Shown: positions 1 through 8,613 of the stretch, piece after piece | Layout: the number at the start of each line of letters is the position of its first letter | Numbering within the stretch: position 1 is the first letter of the stretch | Assembly (NCBI GenBank): GCA_027487315.1 | Contig: JAIYDW010000131.1 | Coordinates: 1-64,000 of the forward strand | Length of the DNA: 64,000 nt | From: Verrucomicrobiaceae bacterium | GTDB taxonomy: Bacteria; Verrucomicrobiota; Verrucomicrobiia; Verrucomicrobiales; Verrucomicrobiaceae | Direction: 5' to 3' | Position numbers and translations under genes: made by a program | Notes under the pieces: generated by a model | What the model was told of the DNA's origin: nothing | What the model saw: the letters and a program-made list of their open reading frames with translations, nothing else | The model's database searches: none

Positions 1-666
1 ATTCGTCCGGGAGGAGAGGCGCTTGTTTTGGCGAAGACCATCCAGGACACTCCGGGGCTGCAGTTTGTTGGGGTGCATGCCTATGACGGGCACATTCATG
101 ATGCTAGCTTGACGGTTCGAGAAGCGAGATGTATGAGCGCGTTTGAGGGCGTTGAGGCTCTGGTTGCTGAATTGCAGAGGAGCGGACTGCGGGTGAAGGA
201 GTTCCTATGCGGGGGATCGCCAACCTTTGGCATTCACGCGCGCCATGGTGAACGCACGCTAAGTCCGGGCACGACCGTGCTTTGGGATTTTGGTTACTCG
301 GACAAGTATTCGGGCGATCTGTGTTTTTTGCCAGCGGTGGTCTTGCTGACACGAGTGATATCCAAGCCCAGTGACACCCAGATTACAGTCGATTTGGGAT
401 ACAAATCAGTGGCAGCTGAGAATCCACATCCGCGTGTGCGATTTGAGGAGCTTGGGGGTGATGTGCCGGTGGTGATGCAGAGCGAGGAGCATTTGGTGTT
501 GGATGTGGGGCAGTCCAAGCGTTTTCACATTGGGCAGGTGTTGCATGGGGTGCCGCGACATGTTTGCCCGACGGTGGCGTTGCATGGGGAGGCGATCGTT
601 GTCCGAGATGGACGGGTGGGGGGGGGGTGGCCGATAACGGCTCGCAATCGCCGGATCACGTTTTAG
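1..666 (+). CDS. D-threonine aldolase / D-serine dehydratase-like PLP enzyme, C-terminal part
   Basis: The reading frame is open from the first base, so the gene starts outside the window; 221 residues remain. The visible part covers the end of the alanine-racemase-like barrel (HAYDGHIHD near the start) and the C-terminal D-ser_dehydrat-type domain with the metal-binding HVCPTV motif close to the end. Enzymes of this family use PLP and a divalent metal to cleave D-threonine or related beta-hydroxy-D-amino acids, or to dehydrate D-serine; which substrate applies cannot be told. A run of eight G lies in the last 50 bases. It is followed tail-to-tail by a minus-strand gene. Confidence 0.8.
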   Translation: MRPGGEALVLAKTIQDTPGLQFVGVHAYDGHIHDASLTVREARCMSAFEGVEALVAELQRSGLRVKEFLCGGSPTFGIHARHGERTLSPGTTVLWDFGYSDKYSGDLCFLPAVVLLTRVISKPSDTQITVDLGYKSVAAENPHPRVRFEELGGDVPVVMQSEEHLVLDVGQSKRFHIGQVLHGVPRHVCPTVALHGEAIVVRDGRVGGGWPITARNRRITF

Positions 667-677
667 CGCCCGTGAAG

Positions 678-1058
678 TCAGCGCTTTCGGAAATCCATCT
701 CGTAGTTGAGCTCCAAATCAACTGGAACGCCGTGAGCGTGGAGGGCAAGGCAGGTCATGCGTCCTCTGGGTCTTTCGGTGCTGACGAGTTCAGACTCGCC
801 ACTCATTGGATTGGGGATGGTCCCAATAGCTGCTCCGTAGAATGAGCCAGCTTCCCAGCGTCCCCACTTCCGGATCGCGTTCCCGTCGGATTCGACGACA
901 AGCCGGTGGGGGTATCGCGACTCGGGATTTTCCTCGTAAACCGCCACTTTGACTTCGCCGTCCGTCCAGGACCCTACGAGCTTGCTTTCGTCTTCCTTAT
1001 GAAGGGAAAACGCAGCAGCCACGAAGGTGGAAGCGAAGAGGAGATAGACGATGTTCAT
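678..1058 (-). CDS. Small exported hypothetical protein
   Basis: 126 residues. The first ~18 residues are hydrophobic (MNIVYLLFASTFVAAAF) and look like a Sec signal or membrane anchor; the rest is polar, with a LVGSW motif typical of small beta-rich lipocalin-like or TIGR03067-type domains, though I cannot assign a family. Starts with ATG, 67 bp downstream of malQ on the same strand, so it may be the last gene of that unit. Function unknown. Confidence 0.55.
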   Translation of the reverse strand: MNIVYLLFASTFVAAAFSLHKEDESKLVGSWTDGEVKVAVYEENPESRYPHRLVVESDGNAIRKWGRWEAGSFYGAAIGTIPNPMSGESELVSTERPRGRMTCLALHAHGVPVDLELNYEMDFRKR

Positions 1059-1125
1059 AGCCGACAGTCACAAAATAGCAAATTATAGTGGATATGGAAA
1101 GATTGATAATGTAAAAAGTATGTTT

Positions 1126-2658
1126 TTAGCGTCCCGAGGCTGAATTGACACCTTTGAGGCGATTTTGGGCGATCTCGGTCAGGGCCTCCCAGGAGAATCG
1201 CCAAGTCCAAAAATCGCCTACCTTTCCAGGGGCGTTCATCCTGGCTTCGCTGCCCAGACCGATCACGTCCTGGAGCGGAGCGATGGCCAGTCGGGCTCGG
1301 GATTGCCAAACGCGCTGGATGTAATCCCAGTTCAGTTCACTTCCGTCAGTGCCAGTGTAGCCCAAAATGGTTCGACGTTCTGCGTCCACTTGTTCCTGGG
1401 TGCGTGTGCTGTCCCCTCCCGCTTCGCTGCGGAAAAGCCCGAGGACGGTATCATTGTCATGGGTGCCAGTGTATGCGACGCATTCGTCAGGGTAGTTTTC
1501 TGGAATGTATTCTTCTGCCAGGGAGTCTGCTCCGAAGGCGAACTGCATGACCTTCATCCCGGGAAAACCTTGGCGCTCCCGCAGGGCGACGACATCTGGT
1601 GTGATGATACCCAAATCTTCAGCAATCACGGCAACGTCACCAAGTTCGGTGCGAAGAGCATCAAAAAGCGCGTCGCCGGGAGCTTCGACCCATCGCCCAT
1701 GGATGGCGGTGGGTTCTGTGCCTGGGATTTCCCAATAGGCGGCAAAACCCCGAAAATGATCGATGCGCACGACATCGACGAGTTCGAAGACCTTTTTCAT
1801 CCGTTCTTTCCACCAGGCAAAGCCGGTTGCCTGGTGGGCTTCCCATTTGTAGAGAGGGTTGCCCCAGCGCTGACCGGTTGCGCTGAAGTAGTCCGGCGGA
1901 ACACCGGCGACGACGACAGGGTTGCCTTTGTCATCCAACTCGAACAATTCCGGGGCGGCCCAGACGTCCGCACTGTCATGAGCAGTAAAAATGGGAATAT
2001 CGCCAATGATGGTGATGCCCAATTCTTTGGCCCGAAGACGAACCTTTTGCCACTGCCGATGGAAGAAGAACTGGAGGACTTTGCATTCCTCCACCTCGGG
2101 TTCCAGGCGGACCATGGCCTCTGCCATGGCTGCGGGTTCACGCAGTGCCAAGGCTGGCGCCCATTCGACCCAGGCGCGGTGGCGGTTTTCCTCCTTGAGC
2201 GCAACAAACAGAGCGAAGTCATCCAGCCAGGAGGCTTCGCGATCACAGAAGACGTCAAATGCCCGTCGCATGAGGGGGCTTTCGTTGCACTGAACGATGA
2301 AGCGCCGCGCGGCGAGTTTGAGAAAGGCGGTGCGGACCTCGATGACACCTCCAAAATCGACATTTCCTTCTGGGAAAGAGGGGATCATGACTAGGTCCTG
2401 AGGCAGTAAGACGCCGTCCATGGCCAATGATTCGAAACTAATGAGCATGGGATTTCCGGCGAAGCTCGAAAGGCTCTGGTAGGGTGAATTGCCATAGCCA
2501 GTTGGGCCGAGTGGCAGCGTTTGCCAGAGTCGCTGACCCATGGAAGCCAGGGTTTCAAGCCAACGAAGCGCCTCGGGTCCGATTTCGCCGATCCCAAATC
2601 GACCTGGGAGAGAGGAGGGATGCAGCAGAATGCCGCTGGAACGGGGAATTTCAAACAT
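1126..2658 (-). CDS. malQ: 4-alpha-glucanotransferase (amylomaltase), GH77
   Basis: 510 residues, the usual length for bacterial GH77. It transfers alpha-1,4-glucan segments between maltodextrins or glycogen-derived chains in the cytoplasm. The N-terminus has the family signature SSGILLHPSSLPG and the GYGNSPYQ substrate loop at ~54-61. Catalytic residues are visible: nucleophile Asp300 in RIDHFRG, acid/base Glu347 in AEDLG and Asp401 in THDND. Starts with ATG. It is divergent from gmk across a 161-bp gap that probably carries both promoters. No other glycogen genes are in view. Confidence 0.96.
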   Translation of the reverse strand: MFEIPRSSGILLHPSSLPGRFGIGEIGPEALRWLETLASMGQRLWQTLPLGPTGYGNSPYQSLSSFAGNPMLISFESLAMDGVLLPQDLVMIPSFPEGNVDFGGVIEVRTAFLKLAARRFIVQCNESPLMRRAFDVFCDREASWLDDFALFVALKEENRHRAWVEWAPALALREPAAMAEAMVRLEPEVEECKVLQFFFHRQWQKVRLRAKELGITIIGDIPIFTAHDSADVWAAPELFELDDKGNPVVVAGVPPDYFSATGQRWGNPLYKWEAHQATGFAWWKERMKKVFELVDVVRIDHFRGFAAYWEIPGTEPTAIHGRWVEAPGDALFDALRTELGDVAVIAEDLGIITPDVVALRERQGFPGMKVMQFAFGADSLAEEYIPENYPDECVAYTGTHDNDTVLGLFRSEAGGDSTRTQEQVDAERRTILGYTGTDGSELNWDYIQRVWQSRARLAIAPLQDVIGLGSEARMNAPGKVGDFWTWRFSWEALTEIAQNRLKGVNSASGR

Positions 2659-2819
2659 GGCGAATGGGGGGTAGCAGCTACTGCATACGGGGGCCGCACT
2701 GGCTGGTCAACCGCCGCAATGCGGGATGGAGGGAGCGGAAATCGGGCCAAAACTGGAAGCAACCCGCATCCTTTGCTCGTTTCCCTTGCAACCCGGCCCT
2801 GCCCCGCTAACCCCTAGGG

Positions 2820-3431
2820 GTGACATTTCCCACCCAGCGTCTTGGTCAACTCATTGTCGTTTCCGGGCCTTCCGGCACGGGTAAGACGACGTTGTGCCGA
2901 AAAGTCTGTGATGCGGGGGAGGCTGTTTTCTCGGTTTCATGCACGACGCGTAAACCTCGGCCTGGTGAGAGAGATGGGATCGACTATTTTTTCTTGGAGG
3001 AAGAGGATTTTTTGACGCGAGTTGAGAGGGGTGAGCTTTTTGAACATGCCCGCGTTCATGATCGCTGGTATGGGACCCTCAAGAGCCATGTGAACGAAAA
3101 CCTCCGGCGGGGCATTGATGTGTTGCTGGATATTGATGTCCAGGGAGCCGTTCAGATACGAGCCTGTGAGGATGAACTCGTGCGACGCTGTTTGCTGGAC
3201 CTTTTCATCCTGCCTCCCAGCCTGGACGAGCTGCGTCAGCGGCTTGCGGGAAGGGCTACCGAAGAGCAAGCGGCCTTTGAGTTGCGCATGAGGAACGCCG
3301 AGGATGAAATGCAGCATTGGGTGGAGTACCAACACGTGCTGATTTCGGACACGCGAGAGAATGACGAATCCCGTTTCCGGGCTTTGCTCGAGGCGGGCCG
3401 GCTTCGCACGAGCTTGTGGGGATCTGACTAG
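2820..3431 (+). CDS. gmk: Guanylate kinase
   Basis: 203 residues, typical for the family. Phosphorylates GMP to GDP with ATP in the cytoplasm. The P-loop GPSGTGKTT is at ~16-24, followed by the GMP-binding segment with SCTTRKPRPGE and YFF, and the DIDVQGA motif around residues 102-108. The only plausible start is GTG at 2820; an A/G-rich AGGGG directly abuts it, which is close for a ribosome site. Converges on the DUF3298 gene with an 18-bp gap that contains a small GTCGC-CGAT-GCGAC hairpin. Confidence 0.95.
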   Translation: MTFPTQRLGQLIVVSGPSGTGKTTLCRKVCDAGEAVFSVSCTTRKPRPGERDGIDYFFLEEEDFLTRVERGELFEHARVHDRWYGTLKSHVNENLRRGIDVLLDIDVQGAVQIRACEDELVRRCLLDLFILPPSLDELRQRLAGRATEEQAAFELRMRNAEDEMQHWVEYQHVLISDTRENDESRFRALLEAGRLRTSLWGSD

Positions 3432-3449
3432 CAGGTCGCCGATGCGACG

Positions 3450-4649
3450 TCACTTGCCGATGACTCGCTCCAGGGCGGATTTTGGTTTGACCCAGTCTTG
3501 TAGCATTGGGAAGGGAATTATCGGCTCGATGAATCCTGCCGCGTAGGGGCCGATTTCATAAGGGTCAAAGGAGAACCCCAGGCCCTCCGGAGTCAGAAAC
3601 CAGTTGTCGTTGAGTTCAAAGACATTTTCAAACAAGGGCCCTTCACCGTTCAGCGCTTCGCCGTCTTTGAGCCCGTGTTGCTTGCGGAGCATCGTTTCTG
3701 CCATCCGGGTCACGGCATCGCGCCAGCCGGGTTTCAGAAGATCATCGAGAGTCAATTCCTCTCCGGATTTCAGGTCAAAGGTCACATGCGCCGCGGCGTG
3801 GTTTGGATGGGCACCCCCGGTATACTCGCTGTGGGCCATTCGCATGCAGAACACCTGCTTTTCATTGAGCATCACCTCGAAGGACTCGTCAAATGTCAGT
3901 GAGGCAAAGTGACTCACCTCCAAATCCTTGAACTCCTCCTCGTCCGGCAGCGGCGCTCGCACGGCTTTCTCCAGCGTTTTCAGCGTCGGCGGTGGCGCTT
4001 TGACATCGGGATTCTCCTCGGAGCCTTCCATCTGCACCAGAGCCAGCAATCGAATTAACCCGTTCACCCGCTGCAGTGTGTCCGACTCGCCGAGCAGTTG
4101 GGGGAAGCTCAGGGACTGCTCGCGCCGCATCTCATCCGAACCGCTTTTGCGCGCATACTCCTCAGCAAATGAATAAAAAGCCAGGCTGGCAACCCCATCC
4201 TCCCGAGTTTCCTTCAGGGAAAAAGGCAACTTTCTCTGCCCGTCCCCCGAAGTCCAACTGCCCTGAAAGCTCGTCTGTCCCGGACCCTCGCCGAAGGACC
4301 AGTTGCCTTCAAAACGACCGGTGACGGTTTCCCCATTGCGGTTGGTGCTTTCCTCCAGAAAGGCCTGATCGCCCTCCAGGCTCCCCGACAAATGGATCGG
4401 CTTGCGCTGGCTCAGGTAGTGATAGGTCCCGCCTAGACTCGTTCCGCCCTCTAGGTTCGGCGTCGTGTTGATGACGGCGCGCACCGCTGCCTTGTCCCCG
4501 ATTTTGCCCGTCAACACGACCTGCCGGATGTCCTCGTTCGGCTGCGGCTCCCGAGGTTCCTCTTGGGCGCGGAGTGAACTTTGGCAGGCAAGCCAAATAA
4601 TGGCCATGCCCGTCAACGGGCGTTTCAGACAAGAAGGAAGAGCAAACAT
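3450..4649 (-). CDS. Exported DUF3298 (RsiV-like) domain protein
   Basis: 399 residues with a signal peptide that ends near SLRAQEE. Residues ~40-140 are beta-rich repeats of the type LSGSLEGDQAF and FEGNWSFGEG. The C-terminal ~110 residues carry the DUF3298 hallmarks EYTGGAHPN, FDLKSGEELTLDDL and GLGFSFDPYEIGPYAAG. In Bacillus RsiV this fold binds lysozyme and controls an anti-sigma factor; here there is no anti-sigma segment or sigma gene nearby, so the role (perhaps binding of a cell-wall ligand or lysozyme in the periplasm) is unknown. Confidence 0.85.
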   Translation of the reverse strand: MFALPSCLKRPLTGMAIIWLACQSSLRAQEEPREPQPNEDIRQVVLTGKIGDKAAVRAVINTTPNLEGGTSLGGTYHYLSQRKPIHLSGSLEGDQAFLEESTNRNGETVTGRFEGNWSFGEGPGQTSFQGSWTSGDGQRKLPFSLKETREDGVASLAFYSFAEEYARKSGSDEMRREQSLSFPQLLGESDTLQRVNGLIRLLALVQMEGSEENPDVKAPPPTLKTLEKAVRAPLPDEEEFKDLEVSHFASLTFDESFEVMLNEKQVFCMRMAHSEYTGGAHPNHAAAHVTFDLKSGEELTLDDLLKPGWRDAVTRMAETMLRKQHGLKDGEALNGEGPLFENVFELNDNWFLTPEGLGFSFDPYEIGPYAAGFIEPIIPFPMLQDWVKPKSALERVIGK

Positions 4650-4983
4650 GGAAGGGACGTAAGACTGACCGGGGTAAGATGCACTCAGGTGATGGTTTAT
4701 GCCAAGTGTCGCCTGAAAAAATCTCTGAGGTTCGGGTTTGTGTCCTCAAAGTATCTCGGTCATTTTCGTCGGCAACGGCTCTTCCACGAATCAAACCACC
4801 GCATCCTATGAAACACCTCACCGCGCTTCTCTTCCCAGGGGGCCTACGTGCCGGGGAGGTGGTGATCGACGATTTCTGAGCGGGATGAGGCACCCGGTCC
4901 TACTATGCATATGCTTATGTTTGAGTCCCCGAGACGGACCGGGTCAGCGTAGGAACTGATGCCGTACGCACATTGGGCTGGGG
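4650..4983. other. Intergenic region downstream of pyk with an inverted repeat
   Basis: 334 bp without a convincing gene. A 9-bp perfect inverted repeat (ACCCGGTCC at 4892-4900 and GGACCGGGT at 4936-4944) encloses a 35-nt loop that itself holds the palindrome GCATATGC. It lies 40 bp beyond the pyk stop codon and upstream of the minus-strand DUF3298 gene. No T-tract follows on either strand, so it is not a standard intrinsic terminator; a leader structure or a protein site is possible. Function unknown. Confidence 0.35.
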
Positions 4984-6411
4984 TTATTCGACTTGGCGTA
5001 GTTGCAGCGTATCGATCACTTTTTCGTGGGCGAGGGCATTGGTAATGACCACGAGCCAACTGCCCGACTGGCACCAGTTTTTGCGCTTCAGTGTTGCGAG
5101 AGCGTTTGTGATCGTTAACTCCGGGTCGTCTGAGAACTCCATGAGAAATGGCTCAACTCCCCAGGGCAAAAGCAGTTGGCGGAAGATCGGTTCGACGTCA
5201 GTGAACGCGTAAATAGGCACGCCTCGCGCGCGCAGGGCTCCGAGGACGTAGGCGAGGAAACCGCTCCGAGTGAAGACGACGATGGCGGAATCGCCCAATT
5301 CTTGGGCTAAGACGGCGGCGGAACGAAGCATTTTGGATTTGGGTTCCTTCAGTTCAATGGCCCGATTCAAGACCCCTTTGACGGAGGGTTCGATGCTTTC
5401 GATGATGTTTTTCATCACCTGAACGGTCTCGAGGGGATACTTTCCGACGGTGGTTTCACCGGAAAGCATGATGGCATCAGCCTGCTCTCGGATGGCGTTG
5501 GAGACGTCGGAGATTTCAGCGCGGGTAGGCATTGGGGAGGTGATCATCGTTTCCAAAAGATGGGTGGCGATGATGACAGGTTTGCCTTCCGCTTGGCACA
5601 TCGAGACGAGTTCGGTCTGGACAAGGGGAAGGCGGTGGTAGTCGATTTCGATACCCAAATCTCCGCGTGCGACCATGATAGCATCCGACTCCTGGATGAT
5701 TTCATGCATGTTTCGAACGCCGGCTTGATCTTCGATTTTGGAGATGATCTTGGCTGAAGAGCCGAGGCTGTCGAGGTAGCGGCGGAGTGTGCGGACGTCT
5801 TCAGCCTGACGAACAAAAGACAATGCCACAAAGTCGATTCCAGCCCGGACACCTGCCTGAAGATCCAGTTCGTCTTTGGTGGTGAGACAGGGGAGATTGA
5901 CGAAAACGCCTGGGAGGTTGATGTGGCGTTTGGAACCGAGGGTTCCTGGGGTGAGAACACGACAGCGGATATGGGTGTCATCCTTGGTTTCAACGCGCAT
6001 CTGAATCAGGCCACTATCGATAAGCACTGTCTTACCTATTTCGAGATCTTGGGGCAAACCTGGGTAGTTTACCGAGACAGAGGGCACATCACCAGTCGGT
6101 TCAGCAGATTCAATGTGAAACTCGAACAGGCTGCCGGCGGTGAGGTCGATGGGGGTTTCGACTTTTCCAGTGCGGATTTCTGGGCCCTTCACGTCCATCA
6201 TGACTGCGACATGACGACCGACTTCGGTGGAAGCTTCGCGAATGAACCACATGGCATCATCCACCCATTGATGGGAGGCATGGGCCATGTTCAGGCGCAA
6301 AATGTCAACACCGGCGAGGATCAGCTTGGCCAGCATCTCCTTGGATTCAGTCGCCGGGCCGAGGGTGGCTATGATTTTGGTATGTCTAAAGTAGGTCGGC
6401 GTAGGTTCCAT
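4984..6411 (-). CDS. pyk: Pyruvate kinase
   Basis: 475 residues, normal length. Makes ATP and pyruvate from phosphoenolpyruvate and ADP at the end of glycolysis. N-terminal TKIIATLGPAT, the barrel motif MDVKGPEIRTG (~72-82), the catalytic lysine loop SKIEDQAG and the metal/substrate motif MVARGDLGIEI are all present, followed by a C-terminal regulatory-type domain. The usual LNFSHG segment reads LNMAHAS, a tolerated variation. Starts with ATG at 6411. Separated by 108 bp from the next minus-strand gene upstream. Confidence 0.96.
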   Translation of the reverse strand: MEPTPTYFRHTKIIATLGPATESKEMLAKLILAGVDILRLNMAHASHQWVDDAMWFIREASTEVGRHVAVMMDVKGPEIRTGKVETPIDLTAGSLFEFHIESAEPTGDVPSVSVNYPGLPQDLEIGKTVLIDSGLIQMRVETKDDTHIRCRVLTPGTLGSKRHINLPGVFVNLPCLTTKDELDLQAGVRAGIDFVALSFVRQAEDVRTLRRYLDSLGSSAKIISKIEDQAGVRNMHEIIQESDAIMVARGDLGIEIDYHRLPLVQTELVSMCQAEGKPVIIATHLLETMITSPMPTRAEISDVSNAIREQADAIMLSGETTVGKYPLETVQVMKNIIESIEPSVKGVLNRAIELKEPKSKMLRSAAVLAQELGDSAIVVFTRSGFLAYVLGALRARGVPIYAFTDVEPIFRQLLLPWGVEPFLMEFSDDPELTITNALATLKRKNWCQSGSWLVVITNALAHEKVIDTLQLRQVE

Positions 6412-6519
6412 TCAAAGCCAAGACAGCAGGAATAGGACCAACCAAGAAGGGAGAGCGAAAGTTCGGATGTGCGCCCATCATTCACTTACGGCGAGAGGGA
6501 CTTCTTCCTCGCTAGGCAT

Positions 6520-7209
6520 TCAAAGGCGTTGGACTACAATTGAGCGAATCTCGCCAACGGTTCGCCAGGAGGCAAATCCTAGGGGCACGCAGGTGTCGAT
6601 TTCGCCAGCGCGCAAGCTTAGCTGTCGGCCTTTGATTGAAACATTCACCATGGGGGCTCCATTGATCCAGACTTGAAGGTCGTCTTCGCGAACTTCGATC
6701 CGAAATTGATACCAAGTGCCATTATTGAATGCCATTTCCCCTCGGGTGTTGTTTTCCGAGGCATCGAGTTGGTCAATGCAGGAGATGCCGACAAGTCCAC
6801 CGCCCCAGCCGCCAACAACGAGCGACACACAGCGGTCGGGGCCTCCAACTGGAAAGGTGCAGGTGGCAAAAAAGTCCTGACCTTCGACCCGGCGCGCCTC
6901 AAAGGTCAATGCGTAGTCGATCCAGGGCAGATTGAGTGCCTCCCAATCGCCAACGAATCGAATGCCCGTCATGGGAAAACCTTCTCCGATTCTCAAACCA
7001 ACCTCGGTGACCTCGGTCGGTCCCTGTTCTGGGATGCCAGAGGCTTGCCACTGAGATTTGAATTCCCTGCTTGAGAGGGAAATGGCCGTCTTCTGGGGTG
7101 GCGTTGGATCGCCGCAGCCGGTGATCAAAAATGCAAAGGTCAGCAGGTAAAGACTGCCGATGGATTGCGGGACAGGGAATTCTGGGCAGGATGAGCATTG
7201 TGACGACAC
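6520..7209 (-). CDS. Lipoprotein with a DUF1080/LamG-like jelly-roll domain
   Basis: 229 residues. A lipobox (LITGCG) follows a hydrophobic stretch at ~19-31, so the protein is probably anchored in a membrane by a lipidated Cys. Residues ~60-225 resemble the concanavalin-like DUF1080 (3-keto-disaccharide hydrolase) fold, with NGTWYQFRIEVREDDLQVWINGAPM as its most typical part (split here only by reading). The best start is GTG at 7209, which overlaps the divergent start of the next gene by 19 bp. Substrate unknown. Confidence 0.7.
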   Translation of the reverse strand: MSSQCSSCPEFPVPQSIGSLYLLTFAFLITGCGDPTPPQKTAISLSSREFKSQWQASGIPEQGPTEVTEVGLRIGEGFPMTGIRFVGDWEALNLPWIDYALTFEARRVEGQDFFATCTFPVGGPDRCVSLVVGGWGGGLVGISCIDQLDASENNTRGEMAFNNGTWYQFRIEVREDDLQVWINGAPMVNVSIKGRQLSLRAGEIDTCVPLGFASWRTVGEIRSIVVQRL

Positions 7210-8321
7210 GTGAACAAAACGAATCCTTACCCCTGCGAAGTTGCATTCGCTGGTGGAGATTGTTTGCCTGGACGTTTTGGGCGGGCATTTTGCTTCTTTG
7301 GCTCCTACGCACCTTCGTTGCGCAATCCCATCTGCTCGCAGCTCCCTTGACCTATTTGCCCCAGATTTTGGTGGGTCCAGCTTTGCTGATGATTGGCATT
7401 CCTGGCTGGTGGTGGGGACGCCGCCTGATGCTCCTATGCATCACCACAGGGATCGGGTTTCATGCATCGTTGTTTGGTGGGTTTTGGAGGCAAAAGGCGA
7501 TTACCTCGGGCGTGCCGCTTAGGGTTGTGTTTGTCAATCGAGGTGATCAAGACCAACTGAAATGGAATGAGTGGGTTGGGAAGCAAAGCCCAGATTTGCT
7601 CGGTCTTACTGATTTGCGCGGAAGAGATGGCCCAAGTTTGACCGTTGGTGCGCCTGCCATCGGGGGATTACCCTATCTCATGCGCATAGGCGAGCATGCT
7701 CTGGCGAGTCGCTATCCGTTTAAAGGGACTCAGGTCGTTAAACCAGACATGCCTTCCGCTGCAACGATTCGAGTGCAATACTTGCCTGCAGCTCGGTTCG
7801 AGGTGGATGCGCCTGGCGGGCCTGTTGCGGTTTACGTCGTTCATGTTCGGTCTCCCAGGGATGCACTGTCCAAGTATGGCTCACTCAAGATGTGGAAATG
7901 GACGCTTTTGGGAGTTCCGGCTCATGTCTCTACTAGCGTGACGATCGGGCACTACTGGGACGAGCAGAAGCTGGTGATTGAAGGCTTGCTCAAGCGGATC
8001 GAGGCGGAAACGCTGCCAACGATTGTGCTAGGCGACTGGAATCTTCCCGATTTTGGACCCCGATATCGGCGATTGACGAAGCAACTCCAGGACGCGCATC
8101 GAGTCACGGGCAAGGGCTTGGGTTATACCTTTCCGGGGGACTTATCGCATTGGTCCGCTTTGGGCAAACCTTGGATGCGCATCGACTATGTCTTGGCGGA
8201 CTGCAAGCATTGGGAGATTCAAGAATGTCTTGTTCAATCAGGACAGGAAGCAGCTCGCTCCCAGCATAGGGCACTGAATGTTGGATTGAAGCGGATTCCG
8301 CAGCTACCTACGAAGCTATGA
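7191..8321 (+). CDS. Membrane-anchored endonuclease/exonuclease/phosphatase family protein
   Basis: 376 residues from ATG 7191, chosen over an in-frame codon at 7131 because the latter would run deep into the divergent lipoprotein gene. Three hydrophobic segments at the N-terminus (~20-100) are followed by an EEP-type hydrolase domain: VFVNRG, PDLLGLTDL, LGDWNLPDFGP, WMRIDYVLA and SQHRALNVGL are the strand ends that carry the metal and catalytic residues (Asp/Asn, Asp, His). Family members cut phosphodiester or phosphoester bonds in DNA, lipids or nucleotides; the substrate is not visible. Confidence 0.8.
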   Translation: MSIVTTREQNESLPLRSCIRWWRLFAWTFWAGILLLWLLRTFVAQSHLLAAPLTYLPQILVGPALLMIGIPGWWWGRRLMLLCITTGIGFHASLFGGFWRQKAITSGVPLRVVFVNRGDQDQLKWNEWVGKQSPDLLGLTDLRGRDGPSLTVGAPAIGGLPYLMRIGEHALASRYPFKGTQVVKPDMPSAATIRVQYLPAARFEVDAPGGPVAVYVVHVRSPRDALSKYGSLKMWKWTLLGVPAHVSTSVTIGHYWDEQKLVIEGLLKRIEAETLPTIVLGDWNLPDFGPRYRRLTKQLQDAHRVTGKGLGYTFPGDLSHWSALGKPWMRIDYVLADCKHWEIQECLVQSGQEAARSQHRALNVGLKRIPQLPTKL

Positions 8322-8613
8322 TGGTGTTTGGAAGCGACATGGATATTGGAAATGAGGGTTCAAGTATGTGGAACTGAGTGCCATCAACGGGGCGAAGTGG
8401 GATCTGAGAGTTGGGAAAAGCGCAGTCAGAGTGTGGGCCGAAATCACACCCGAAATGATCTAAGTTTCGCGCCATTTGATGCCGCTGTTAGCCGAAACGT
8501 TCGCTCGTTTGCACGAGCGGGAGCTGTATGATTGGAATTGTTCAATTTAGAGACAACGTCCAAGAACTCGAGTATTAAAGGGGAGCGGATGGCGCACTCA
8601 TCCGGATTTGAGT
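8322..8613. other. Intergenic region upstream of the GntR/LacI-type regulator
   Basis: 292 bp without a supported gene. It holds an inverted repeat, CGCTCGT at 8502-8508 and ACGAGCG at 8513-8519, with a 4-nt spacer and no T-tract. Its place ~95 bp before the regulator gene makes an autoregulatory operator possible, but a hairpin at the end of the preceding transcript is equally possible. A 67-codon open frame inside shows no family features and is not called. Confidence 0.3.

Noticed and set aside
3435-3448. GTCGC-CGAT-GCGAC as terminator between gmk and the DUF3298 gene
   Set aside because: Only five base pairs and no T-tract on either side.
8328-8531. A 67-codon open frame before the regulator gene
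   Set aside because: No motif, starts with TTG, and contains the inverted repeat of a probable control region.
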